This document shows, piece after piece, positions 43,483 through 53,487 of a DNA stretch of 53,487 nt. The stretch is taken from assembly GCF_900114915.1 (NCBI RefSeq), contig NZ_FOUS01000026.1, positions 1-53,487 of the forward strand, in the 5' to 3' direction. The translations under genes were made by a program, and so were the position numbers. The notes beneath the pieces are model-generated. The model had not been told where the DNA came from. It worked only from the letters and a program-made list of their open reading frames with translations, and made no database searches. How positions within the stretch are numbered: the first letter of the stretch is position 1; the number at the start of each line of letters is the position of its first letter. Origin of the DNA: Bradyrhizobium sp. Rc3b (GTDB lineage Bacteria > Pseudomonadota > Alphaproteobacteria > Rhizobiales > Xanthobacteraceae).

Positions 43483-45129
43483 CTATTCTGCGGCCTGTCG
43501 CATAGCAGATGGCTCAGACACCAACATACCTTCAATGCGTCTTTGACAGCAGCCACCGATCGCGTTGGTATGCTCTCTGACCGCTGCGACGCTCCTAAGG
43601 CCGTGCGCGTAGATTGCATCCTCAATAGTGCCCAGATCGACGGTGTTACAAAAGCAAATCTTCCTCGCGCGGCGCGCGGCTTCGGCACGCGCCGGATCGC
43701 AGGCCATCGCCGCCACCGGCGATCCCATCTGCTCCATCGCCTTGGCCAACGCCTCCCATGGAGCCGGTCGACGTAGTTGCTCCCACATCGGACTGGAGAG
43801 CGACTTGTCGATTTCTTCCACCAGCTTGACCATCCCGACATAGCCCATGTAGGCGTGGCAACGCTCCTGGTTGATGTCCAGCCAGGGCATCGCCGCTTTC
43901 AGCGCTATGAACTGCGACTTGCCGCCCGATAGCATGATGTCGGCTTTTGCGTCCTTCAACATCCTGTACATTTCTCGCGGCGTCATGTCCTCGATCATGT
44001 GTGCATCTTGCCCCATGAGCTCCTTGATGCGCTCCTTGTCTTTCTTGGTCGATTTCTTGACGCTGGTTCCGACTAACTCAAGCCCGGCTTCCTGGAGTGC
44101 CGCAACGACCGACCACGACTTGACGCCGCCGGTAATCAACAAGGCCTTCTTGCCTTCGAATCTTGCCTTGTACGGCTCTATCGCGGCCCAAGCCCGCGAT
44201 TCCTCGCGCGCGATCACCGCTTCAGTGCGCCCGAGCAGATCTGTCGGCGCGCCACGTTCAACCAATAAGCGGGTAAGCTGACGCAGCGATTCGCTCGAAT
44301 CCTGAATACCGTAGAACGACCCCTCGAAGAACGGGATCCCGTAGCGTTGCTCCATCTTGCGCGCGACATTGATCATGGATTTTGAGCACACCAACATCGC
44401 CGCCCGCGCACGATGAGATGAGGCAACTTCGCGATACTTGCCATCGCCGGAGATGCAGGAGAGAATCCGTACTCCAAGCTCGTCTAGCAATGGCTTCACT
44501 TGCCAGAGCTCTCCCGAAACGTTGTACTCCCCGATCAGGTTGATATCGTAGGACGTAGTGTAGTCCGGCTCTTGCGTCCCGATCACATACTCGAGCAACG
44601 CCTCACCTGCGAGCTTATTGCCAAGGTTCTTCGAGCCGACGAAGCCCGGGGAATTGATCGGGATCACCGGCTTTGCGAACCTTTGAGATGCTGCCTTGCA
44701 GACTGCGTTGATGTCATCGCCGATCATCGCCGGGATGCAAGTTTGATAGACGAAGATGGCGGGCGGGTCGCATTTATCGATGATCTCCTTGATGGCTATG
44801 CAGAGCCGCTTCTCGCCTCCGAACACAATATCGGTTTCGCTCAAATCGGTTGTGAACGCGGTGCGCCACAGATTCGAGCCTGATGACGCAGCGCCGCGAT
44901 TGTCCCAAGAATTACCTTCACACGCGATCGGACCATGCACCAGGTGAGCGACATCGGTGAACGGCTGCAGCGCAACCTTGGCGCCATCGAAAGCACAGCC
45001 GCCGGCTGCGCTACCCGGCTGCAGCTGGTTGGTGCAGCCCTTCTTGCGTTCAGCCTCCGACTTACTGCCGTTCTTGCCGCAGCCCGGCTCGTCGAAAATA
45101 TTCCTGACCGTGGCCGCCAGTGAACTCAT
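43483..45129 (-). CDS. nifE: NifE, FeMo-co scaffold alpha subunit
   Basis: 548 residues, NifD-like. GCAFDGAKVALQPFTDVAHL, VHGPIACEGNSWDNRGA and VYQTCIPAMIGDDI hold the conserved cysteines. The extended N-terminus has a cysteine pair (GCGKNG, GCTNQLQPGSAAGGC), and the C-terminal part KICFCNTVDLGTIEDAIYAH with CCQRRIEGML is the BFD-like extension typical of rhizobial NifE. It matures the Fe-Mo cofactor with NifN. 99 bases separate it from nifK. Confidence 0.97.
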   Translation of the reverse strand: MSSLAATVRNIFDEPGCGKNGSKSEAERKKGCTNQLQPGSAAGGCAFDGAKVALQPFTDVAHLVHGPIACEGNSWDNRGAASSGSNLWRTAFTTDLSETDIVFGGEKRLCIAIKEIIDKCDPPAIFVYQTCIPAMIGDDINAVCKAASQRFAKPVIPINSPGFVGSKNLGNKLAGEALLEYVIGTQEPDYTTSYDINLIGEYNVSGELWQVKPLLDELGVRILSCISGDGKYREVASSHRARAAMLVCSKSMINVARKMEQRYGIPFFEGSFYGIQDSSESLRQLTRLLVERGAPTDLLGRTEAVIAREESRAWAAIEPYKARFEGKKALLITGGVKSWSVVAALQEAGLELVGTSVKKSTKKDKERIKELMGQDAHMIEDMTPREMYRMLKDAKADIMLSGGKSQFIALKAAMPWLDINQERCHAYMGYVGMVKLVEEIDKSLSSPMWEQLRRPAPWEALAKAMEQMGSPVAAMACDPARAEAARRARKICFCNTVDLGTIEDAIYAHGLRSVAAVREHTNAIGGCCQRRIEGMLVSEPSAMRQAAE

Positions 45130-45228
45130 CCCTTTTTCCTCTCAGCGAAAACTAATTGCATGGTCAACGGCCGTGTGCTTGTGCCATCGTCGGGGTTATT
45201 GGGCAACGGCACGCGCCACGGTCGCTGA

Positions 45229-46785
45229 TCACCGAATGATGTCGAAGCTGTAGTCAGTTTTGCCAAGAACGTTTGTCTTCTTGTCGATTTCATCGAAGAT
45301 CTTGTCCAGTATCTTCACCAGCACATTCAGGCCGCCCTGATAGCCCCATAGGGGCGAGCGGTGATGATGATGCCGATCGAAAATCGGAAAGCCGATGCGG
45401 ATGAGCGGCGTTCCAGTATCGCGCTCCAGATACTTGCCGTACGTGTTGCCAATCAGAAAATCGACTGGCTCGGTGAACAGGAGTGAGCGCATGTGCCAGA
45501 GGTCTCGACCGGGATAGGCTTGGCAGCCCTGCCCAAATGGCGAGCTTGCAAGCAGCACCTGCATTTTTTCGTGCCAGGCCTTGTTGCCGTTGGTAGACAG
45601 AACATGGGTCGGTTCGGCGCCGAGTTCGAGCAGAAACGCAGCCAACCCATAGCAAAGATCCGGATCGCCATAGATCGCGAACTTCTTGCCATGGATGTGA
45701 GCGCTGGAGTCAGCGATGGCGTCGACCAGCCGGCCACGTTCTCGCGCGAGTTGCTCGGGAATCTCCTTGCCGCTAATGCCTGACAACGCCACGATAAAGT
45801 CATCCGTTGCGGACAAGCCTACCGGGTAGTTGAAGGATACGACGTCTTGGCCATGCTCAGCCACGAATGGCAGCGTTTTTTCGGTGCACCACTGCTGCAT
45901 GGAGATTGTCGCCTTGGAGTGAACCGCGTTGGCCGCATCTTCCAGCGTGGTCCCGCCGTCATACATCCGGAATTCGCCGTCTGTCGGAGTATCGAAGACT
46001 TCAGAATTATCCGCTAGAATCGTGTGCTGAATGCCCATCAACGCCAAGATGCGCTTGATCTCGCGGAGATTTCCTACGGTATAGCCATCGAACCCACCAA
46101 TGATGTTGATCGCGCCGTTCTGCTTGCGCTCCAGCTTCGGCGCTGTTCCGGCCTTACCGTCCCAAAAATGCTCCAGAATGCCCTTGAGCGCATTGTCATA
46201 ACCGGTGACGTGGCTGCCGACGAACGCCGGCGTATGGGCGAATGGCACATCGAAGTCCGCCGGAACCGAGCCTTTCTCTTTTGATGTCTTGATGAAGGCG
46301 TTGAGATCATCGCCGATTACCTCGGCCATGCAGGTCGTGGAGACCGCGATCATCTTGGGTTTGTACATGTTATAGCTGTTTGCGAGACCGTCGATCATGT
46401 TGTTCAGCCCGCCGAATACGGCAGCATCTTCCGTCATCGACGAAGAGACGCAGGAAGAAGGCTCCTTGAAGTGCCGCGAAAGATGGCTGCGGTAATAGGC
46501 CACGCAGCCTTGCGAGCCGTGGACGAAGGGCAGCGTTCCCTCAAAGCCAACAGAGGCGAATACCGCGCCAAGCGGTTGACAGGCCTTGGCCGGATTTACC
46601 GCCAAGGCCTCTCGCGCAAAGTTCTTTTCCCGATATTCAGCCGTTTTCGTCCATTCCTTGATACGTTCGACCTCGGCGTGATCGCGAGGGTTCTCAAATA
46701 CCTTCTTCTTAGCCAGCATCTGCTGGTATTCTGGACCGCGGAACAGTTCGAGATGATCGAGCACGTGTTCGGCACTCTGCGCCAT
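45229..46785 (-). CDS. nifK: Nitrogenase MoFe protein beta subunit NifK
   Basis: 518 residues. The three P-cluster cysteines are at about 69 (NPAKACQPLG), 94 (VHGSQGCVAY) and 152 (VSTTCMAEVIGDD). The protein is intact to its end YSFDIIR. GAAGGA precedes the ATG. Forms the alpha2-beta2 tetramer with NifD. Confidence 0.98.
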   Translation of the reverse strand: MAQSAEHVLDHLELFRGPEYQQMLAKKKVFENPRDHAEVERIKEWTKTAEYREKNFAREALAVNPAKACQPLGAVFASVGFEGTLPFVHGSQGCVAYYRSHLSRHFKEPSSCVSSSMTEDAAVFGGLNNMIDGLANSYNMYKPKMIAVSTTCMAEVIGDDLNAFIKTSKEKGSVPADFDVPFAHTPAFVGSHVTGYDNALKGILEHFWDGKAGTAPKLERKQNGAINIIGGFDGYTVGNLREIKRILALMGIQHTILADNSEVFDTPTDGEFRMYDGGTTLEDAANAVHSKATISMQQWCTEKTLPFVAEHGQDVVSFNYPVGLSATDDFIVALSGISGKEIPEQLARERGRLVDAIADSSAHIHGKKFAIYGDPDLCYGLAAFLLELGAEPTHVLSTNGNKAWHEKMQVLLASSPFGQGCQAYPGRDLWHMRSLLFTEPVDFLIGNTYGKYLERDTGTPLIRIGFPIFDRHHHHRSPLWGYQGGLNVLVKILDKIFDEIDKKTNVLGKTDYSFDIIR

Positions 46786-46851
46786 TGTTGAAGTCCTTCA
46801 CTATCGAGATTGGTATCGCTCCGGCTTTCCCAGAGAGCGAGATGAGTTGTT

Positions 46852-48354
46852 TTATTCTGCAGCCAGGAGCTTGGGCCCCGAAGCTTCCTTCCAAGGGGCC
46901 TTCGTTTTCTTCCAGACCGGCGAGTTGACGGCCATGTCCATGTCGCGCGCAAAGATCGCAAAGCCGTCATAGCCGTGATATGGGCCCGAATAGTCCCAGG
47001 AGTGCATCTGCCGGAACGGCACACCCATCTTTTGAAAAACGTACTTTTCCTTGATGCCCGACCCGACAAGGTCAGGCTGCAGCTTTTCGACGAAGCGCTC
47101 GAATTCATAGCCATTGACGTCATCGTAGATGAGCGTGCTGTCCTTTACGTAGTGCTGAGCTGTGCGCTGATAGTCATCGTTGTGACCGAACTCGTATCCG
47201 GTGCCAATGACTTCCATCCCGAGGTCCTCGTATGCGCCGATCACATGACGCGGACGGAGCCCGCCGACGTACAGCATCACCGTCTTGCCCTGAAGGCGCG
47301 GGCGATATTTCGCGATCACGGCGTTCACCAGCGGCTGGTACTTTTCAATCACCCGCTCGGCGCCTTCCTTAATCTTATCGTCGAAATAGCCGGCAATCTT
47401 CCGCAGCGACTCTGCGATCTTTGAGGGCCCGAAGAAGTTGTACTCGCACCAGGGGATACCGAATTTCTCTTCCATGTGGCGTGAGATGTAGTTCATGGAA
47501 CGGTAGCAATGCAGAATGTTGAGCTTTGCCTTAGGCGTTGCCTCAAGCTCAGCCAGTGAACCGTCGCCGGACCACTGCGCGATCACTCGCAAGCCCATCT
47601 CCTCCAGCAGAATTCGTGATGACCACGCGTCGCCGCCGATATTATAGTCTCCGATGATCGCAACATCGTACGGCGTCGGCTCAAACTTTGGTTCGGCATC
47701 GGACTCGAGTTGGTCGAAAATCCAATCGCGTACAGCGTCGTTGGCAATGTGGTGGCCTAGTGACTGCGACACGCCCCGAAAGCCCTCACAGCGGACCGGC
47801 ACAATCGTCTTGCCGCCATATTCCTTGGATTTCGCTCTCGATACGGCCTCGATGTCGTCACCGATCAATCCTATCGGACATTCCGATTGGATCGTGATGC
47901 CGTTGTTGAGGGGAAACAGCTCCTGGATTTCGTCAAGAATTTTGATCAGTTTCTTGTCGCCACCGAATACGATATCCTTTTCCTGGAAGTCAGAGGTGAA
48001 CTGCAGGGTCACGAAACTATCAATGCCCGTCGTGCCAACGTAATAATTGCGTCGCGAGCCCCACGAATACTGACCGCAGCCGACCGGGCCATGGCTGATA
48101 TGGACCATGTCCTTGATCGGTCCCCAGACCACCCCCTTTGACCCTGCATAGGCGCAGCCTCTGATCGTCATCACGCCAGGTATGGATTTGATGTTGGACT
48201 TCACCCCGCAATCTGACTTGCCGGCTTGGTGAACGTTGAGGTGCTTTGCGCGCCGTTTCGCGGTTTTCTCCGGATAGACCTTCAGCACCTCCTCAATCAG
48301 CTCTTTGTTGCGAGCCCTGATTTCTGCGATGCTCTGGGTCGTGGCAAGACTCAT
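46852..48354 (-). CDS. nifD: Nitrogenase MoFe protein alpha subunit NifD
   Basis: 500 residues from the ATG at 48354 (MSLATTQSIAEIRARNKELI). P-cluster cysteines at about 67 (IRGCAYAG), 93 (GPVGCGQYSW) and 159 (SECPIGLIGDD). FeMo-co ligands Cys 283 (NILHCYRS) and His 451 (RQMHSWDYSG) are present. Intact. It leads the nifDKENX-fdxB operon from a NifA/sigma54 promoter. Confidence 0.98.
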   Translation of the reverse strand: MSLATTQSIAEIRARNKELIEEVLKVYPEKTAKRRAKHLNVHQAGKSDCGVKSNIKSIPGVMTIRGCAYAGSKGVVWGPIKDMVHISHGPVGCGQYSWGSRRNYYVGTTGIDSFVTLQFTSDFQEKDIVFGGDKKLIKILDEIQELFPLNNGITIQSECPIGLIGDDIEAVSRAKSKEYGGKTIVPVRCEGFRGVSQSLGHHIANDAVRDWIFDQLESDAEPKFEPTPYDVAIIGDYNIGGDAWSSRILLEEMGLRVIAQWSGDGSLAELEATPKAKLNILHCYRSMNYISRHMEEKFGIPWCEYNFFGPSKIAESLRKIAGYFDDKIKEGAERVIEKYQPLVNAVIAKYRPRLQGKTVMLYVGGLRPRHVIGAYEDLGMEVIGTGYEFGHNDDYQRTAQHYVKDSTLIYDDVNGYEFERFVEKLQPDLVGSGIKEKYVFQKMGVPFRQMHSWDYSGPYHGYDGFAIFARDMDMAVNSPVWKKTKAPWKEASGPKLLAAE

Positions 48355-48407
48355 CTGATATCCTTCAAAGGTTAGCTGTTGCGAGGCGGCTTCTTGACGA
48401 AGAGTTC

Positions 48408-48423
48408 TGCAACCAGCATGCCA
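48408..48423 (-). promoter_or_regulatory. Sigma54 promoter of nifDKENX
   Basis: Minus strand TGGCATGCTGGTTGCA, GG-N10-GC spacing, about 55 bases before the nifD ATG. Shares 17 identical bases with the nifV promoter. Confidence 0.9.
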
Positions 48424-48492
48424 GCGTCTCCTGAGCACGAAAAACAGAGCAATAAAAATTGCTTAGCGCGCCTCATGCGGTGACAGGGGGCT

Positions 48493-48508
48493 TGTTGCGA
48501 ACCCGACA
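48493..48508 (-). promoter_or_regulatory. NifA upstream activator sequence for nifD
   Basis: TGTTGCGAACCCGACA, exact TGT-N10-ACA, about 70-85 bases upstream of the -24 element. Confidence 0.85.
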
Positions 48509-48815
48509 TCACACTTCTGGACAGAGAACTCTTGGTTTGGCGCTGTTCGAAATGGAACAAGGACTGGTCATGCGTGAAATTTCCCGACCAATTCTCGAGC
48601 GTGTCCGAGATCGCGGTATTCTGCGATCGCGCTCGCCGAAGGCGCCGCACAGGAACACCGGTCGCAAGACGGCTGACCGACACAGGCCTGCCAATGCTAT
48701 CTCATCTTGCTGCGAGCTACAGGTGCTTACTTGCTGCGATGCGATGAGGTGCATCAGCTCATCTTCCGGATCTCAATACGAGCTGCCTTGCCACCTGGAC
48801 ATCGTAGGCTCGCCG
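48509..48815. other. Gap between the sufS pseudogene and the nifD control region
   Basis: About 300 bases with only short chance frames. No gene recognised. Confidence 0.4.
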
Positions 48816-49809
48816 TCAGGAGAACAGCTGCCGCGCCTTGATAACCGCACGCACGAGTACATCGATCTCTTGACGTGTATTGTAAAGTCCGAGGGACGCA
48901 CGGCACGTTGCCAGCACCCCGAAGCGCTTGTGCAGAGGCATCGCACGATGGGTACCGGCCCGCACCGCTACACCGGCACGCTCGATGACGGTGGCAATAT
49001 CATGCGCATGCGCACCTCGCGGATCATCTCCCCGCCGCCGTTGAAGGGCGATATGGATTCGAGATGCTCAAACTTGCCGTAAAGCACACCGATCCCAGTC
49101 GGACCAAGAGTTTATGGCCCGTCATGACGTAGAAATCGCAATCAATGTCGCAGACGTCTGCGCTGGACGCATCCTTGCGATCCGTCGACCAGCACCGGGA
49201 TACCACGGGCATGCGCGATCCTCACCACGTCTTTCACGGGTAATACCGTGCCGAGCACGTTCGACATTTGTGTGATTGCAACCATCTTGGCGCGCGGGGG
49301 TCAGCAGTCGCTCAAACTCGTCGAGCAAGAAGATTCCGCCATCATCACCGACGCCCCTTTGATCACTGCACCGAGGCGTTCCCTGAGAAGGTGCCATGGC
49401 ACAATGTTGGAGTGGTGTTCCATTATCGAGAGAACGATCTCATCACCCGGCGTAATGCGTTCGCGGCCAAAAGTCTGGGCGACGAGATTGATTGCCTCTG
49501 TGGCGCTCCGGGTAAAGATGATCTCTTCGTTCAAACGCGCGTTCACAAAACGCGCCACCTTGGTACGGGCGCCTTCATACGCCTCGGTGGCCGCTTAGCG
49601 AGATAGTGCAAGCCGCGATGAACGTTCGCGTATTCGCTCGCGTACACCTGCATCATACGGTCAAGCACCGCGGTGGGTTTTTGCGCGGATGCAGCGTTAT
49701 CGAGGTAAACAAGCGGCTCGCCGTGCACCCTCATGGCGAGTGCAGGAAAGTCCGTACGCAGACGGTTGACATCGTAACTTCCATTGCTCACGGCGGGATG
49801 TGCACTCAT
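48816..49809 (-). pseudogene. sufS: SufS-type cysteine desulfurase, frameshifted and internally deleted
   Basis: Starts at 49809 (ATGA overlap with the sufD stop): MSAHPAVSNGSYDVNRLRTD, PLVYLDNAASAQKP, VHRGLHYLA. After a shift comes ARFVNARLNEEIIFTRSATE and SIMEHHSNIVPWH; then DCDFYVMTGHKL, which contains the PLP-lysine region, and PFNGGGEMIREVRM. At that point about 100 residues are missing, and the end resumes with DIATVIERAGVAVRAGTHRA and CRASLGLYNTRQEIDVLVRA. At least four shifts plus the deletion rule out function. Confidence 0.85.
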
Positions 49810-51128
49810 CGCCTCGCCTGCAGCCAGTGTTCAGCTTGCGCCGTTACAAAATCGCGCAGATTCTGGGACGTGATCTCCTCAATCGGCTCGCCAATGAATG
49901 CTTTAATCAGCAATATCCGCGCATCCTTCTCGGATAGCCCCCGAGCGCGCAGATAAAATACGAGAGCGTCGTCCAGCGCACCCGATGTCGCTCCGTGGCG
50001 GCAGGCCACGTCGTCAGCCAAGATTTCGAGTTCGGGCTTGTTGTCGGCCTCGGCCTGGTCGGATAGCAGCAACGCTCGCGTCGTCAGAGTGGCGTCCGTC
50101 TTCCGCGCCGCGGGACGAACGAGAATTCGGCCCTGAAATACCGAGCGGCCGCAATCGTCGATGACCGCGCGGAACTTCTCCCGGCTGTTGCAATGTGGCA
50201 CGGCGTGGTCGACCACGATCTTTGTGTCGGCGTGAAGCTCGTCTCTGACGAGATTAACTCCATTCGCCGAGAGCTTGGTTCCCTCGCCAGCCAGCGTGAT
50301 GAATCCCTGATAGCGGCTGATGGAGCCGCTGCAGGTCATGGTGAAGAGGTCGAGCTTAGCCCTGGCGCCGACTGCCATGATTGCCGACGAGATGTTCACG
50401 GCGTCAGAGGCAGCGGCCGCCACGCGGATATGCGAAAGGCGTGCCTCTTCGCCAACTAGGGCGATTATCGCATCGTTGGCTTGATAGCCGCTCGCGCCTT
50501 CAGCCGGGACGAAACTTTCCAGGATGGCCGCATGCGCTCCTTTACCAAGCTGGAGATAAGAGCGTGTATAGGTGGATACCGACAGTCCGGTTGCGACGTG
50601 AACGATTTGAATTGGACGCTTCACCGCATTTCCGTCGGCGACCGTAATCACCAGGCCATCTGTCGCCATTGCGGCATTGAGCGAGATCGCCGAATCGCTC
50701 GTCGTCGACAGCAGCAGACCGGCCATGGCCACAGCGGCCGGAGTCTCCAGAACCTCTCGCAGCGAGCGCACAACGACTTCAGTTTCCAGCCTGCCGAGAT
50801 CGGATAGCTCCGGCGCGAACATGCCGTCCACCAAAACCAGTTTGACTGCCTGATCGGCAGCCACTTGCTTGGCCGACACCTTTGCGCGCGCCAGCGCTTG
50901 CGCGTCTGGTTGCGGAGCGAGTGGCAGCACCTCGCCGATCAGAGCGCGCAGATCTGTGTATTTCCAGTCTTCCATGCCTCGATGCGGGAGGCCGGCACGT
51001 TTGTAGACGTCAAATGCCCGCGCCCGGATTTGGGGGACAGGGCCTGCACCAGGCAGCCGTCCACGTGCCTCGGCGAAAATATCGTCCGTTGCACGTTCGG
51101 CGTCGGCTTTGGCCAAAACCTGCTTCAT
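49806..51128 (-). CDS. sufD: SufD, Fe-S scaffold complex subunit
   Basis: 440 residues from the ATG at 51128 (GAGG upstream). The beta-helix region SISRYQGFITLAGEGTKLSA, then HNxxHCNSREKFRAVIDD-type segment (VDHAVPHCNSREKFRAVIDD) with GRSVFQGRILVRPAARKTDA and the end GATSGALDDALVFYLRARGL are SufD hallmarks. With SufB and SufC it assembles Fe-S clusters. It appears intact although sufS behind it is destroyed. Confidence 0.95.
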   Translation of the reverse strand: MKQVLAKADAERATDDIFAEARGRLPGAGPVPQIRARAFDVYKRAGLPHRGMEDWKYTDLRALIGEVLPLAPQPDAQALARAKVSAKQVAADQAVKLVLVDGMFAPELSDLGRLETEVVVRSLREVLETPAAVAMAGLLLSTTSDSAISLNAAMATDGLVITVADGNAVKRPIQIVHVATGLSVSTYTRSYLQLGKGAHAAILESFVPAEGASGYQANDAIIALVGEEARLSHIRVAAAASDAVNISSAIMAVGARAKLDLFTMTCSGSISRYQGFITLAGEGTKLSANGVNLVRDELHADTKIVVDHAVPHCNSREKFRAVIDDCGRSVFQGRILVRPAARKTDATLTTRALLLSDQAEADNKPELEILADDVACRHGATSGALDDALVFYLRARGLSEKDARILLIKAFIGEPIEEITSQNLRDFVTAQAEHWLQARR

Positions 51129-51147
51129 CGGGGAATCCCTCGGCCCG

Positions 51148-51900
51148 TCAGGCAGCGTCTTCAAATTGGGCGTAGCCACAAGCCTCCAGCTCCAGCGCGA
51201 GTTCCTTGCCCCCGCTCTTCCTGACCCGCCCTTTTGACATCACGTGCACAATGTCCGGCACGATATGGTCGAGAAGCCGCCGATAGTGGGTGATCAGGAT
51301 CATCGCTCGTGCCGGCGAACGCAAGGCATTGATGCCGCTGGCGACGATACGCAGCGCGTCGATGTCCAGGCCGGAATCGATCTCGTCAAGGATGCACAGA
51401 CTCGGCTCCAATAATGCCATCTGCAAAATTTCGTTGCGCTTCTTCTCGCCGCCGGAGAAGCCGACATTGACGCCGCGCTTGATCATGTCGTGGGGAATTT
51501 TGAGCGAACCGGCCACCTCGCGGACTCTTTTCAGGAACTCGGGGGTGGAGAATTCGCGCTGGTCGCGGGCCTTGCGCTGGGCGTTCAGCGCCGCCCGCAA
51601 GAAGTTCATGGTGGTCACGCCGGGGATATCGACCGGATACTGGAACGCCAGGAACACGCCCTTGGCGGCGCGTTCATTTGGCTCCATCCTCAAGAGGTTC
51701 TCGCCCCTGAACAGGACTTGTCCGCCGGTGATCTCATAGCCCGGCTTGCCTGCGATGACGTGCGAGAGCGTCGATTTGCCGGAGCCGTTCGGCCCCATGA
51801 TCGCGTGCACCTCACCCGCATTGACGTTAAGATGCAGGCCCCGGATGATTTCGCGGTTTTCGACACGAACATGCAAATCGTGGATTTCGAGTAGCGCCAT
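51148..51900 (-). CDS. sufC: SufC, ABC-type ATPase of the Suf complex
   Basis: 250 residues from the ATG at 51900 (MALLEIHDLHVRVENREIIR). Walker A is GPNGSGKST, the Q-loop LAFQYPVDIPG, signature FSGGEKKRNEI, Walker B CILDEIDSGLD, H-loop LITHYRR. All catalytic residues are intact. 19 bases separate it from sufD. Confidence 0.96.
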   Translation of the reverse strand: MALLEIHDLHVRVENREIIRGLHLNVNAGEVHAIMGPNGSGKSTLSHVIAGKPGYEITGGQVLFRGENLLRMEPNERAAKGVFLAFQYPVDIPGVTTMNFLRAALNAQRKARDQREFSTPEFLKRVREVAGSLKIPHDMIKRGVNVGFSGGEKKRNEILQMALLEPSLCILDEIDSGLDIDALRIVASGINALRSPARAMILITHYRRLLDHIVPDIVHVMSKGRVRKSGGKELALELEACGYAQFEDAA

Positions 51901-51966
51901 TCTGATCTGATCCCTGAAATGCATCATCCGGCGAGCCGCATTCGAGCTGGCTCGCGAGGGGGTTGT

Positions 51967-53463
<1,497 letters not shown>

Positions 53464-53487
53464 TGCCCGCTCCAGTGGCACAACGAC

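Overview
The window looks like the symbiosis island of a Bradyrhizobium-type alphaproteobacterium. It carries a complete Mo-nitrogenase gene set arranged as in Bradyrhizobium, two type III effector genes with tts-box-like promoters, NifA/sigma54 and FixK-type promoters, and many decayed genes and an IS66 end between intact symbiotic genes. No rRNA, tRNA or CRISPR array was seen.

Left part (1-18.2 kb): an accessory region. It starts with the end of an IS66 transposase. Next come a ferritin-like protein gene and a pair of M16 peptidase genes behind a good NifA site plus sigma54 promoter. Two tandem paralogous ParA-like P-loop proteins follow, then a divergently oriented LRR-NEL ubiquitin-ligase effector (NopM type) with a strong tts box. 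About 4.5 kb of mostly degenerate DNA contains a broken cytochrome c peroxidase gene. A molybdate-transport locus with a sigma54 promoter has modA and modB in ruins and a full-length modC lacking key ATPase residues. A DUF2478-like gene and ahpC-ahpD close this part.

Middle part (18.2-29.3 kb): on the minus strand nifH-nifQ, nifV, nifW, a fixA remnant and fixB-fixC-fixX. Divergent from nifH is an ArsC-like nitrogenase-associated gene; both share two NifA sites. An ompW-type gene has a perfect FixK/FNR box. A [2Fe-2S] ferredoxin gene lies beyond.

Right part (30.4-53.5 kb), almost all minus strand: sufB-sufC-sufD-(sufS pseudogene), then nifD-nifK-nifE-nifN-nifX-DUF269-DUF683-fdxB, the effector gene nopP, a Rieske ferredoxin gene, iscA-(nifU C-domain)-nifS-nifT-(SIR2-like pseudogene), and nifB-frxA-nifZ followed by small accessory genes, several of them frameshifted.

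How it works together: NifD/K and NifH form nitrogenase. NifB, E, N, X, V, Q, S and the Suf/Isc genes build its metal clusters. FixBCX and the ferredoxins supply electrons. AhpCD, the ferritin-like protein and the Rieske protein may protect against oxidants. NifA/sigma54 elements recur upstream of nearly every block, so this is largely one regulon with T3SS effectors embedded in it. Core nitrogenase genes are intact, while peripheral genes (fixA, modAB, sufS, small nifB-downstream genes) are decaying.
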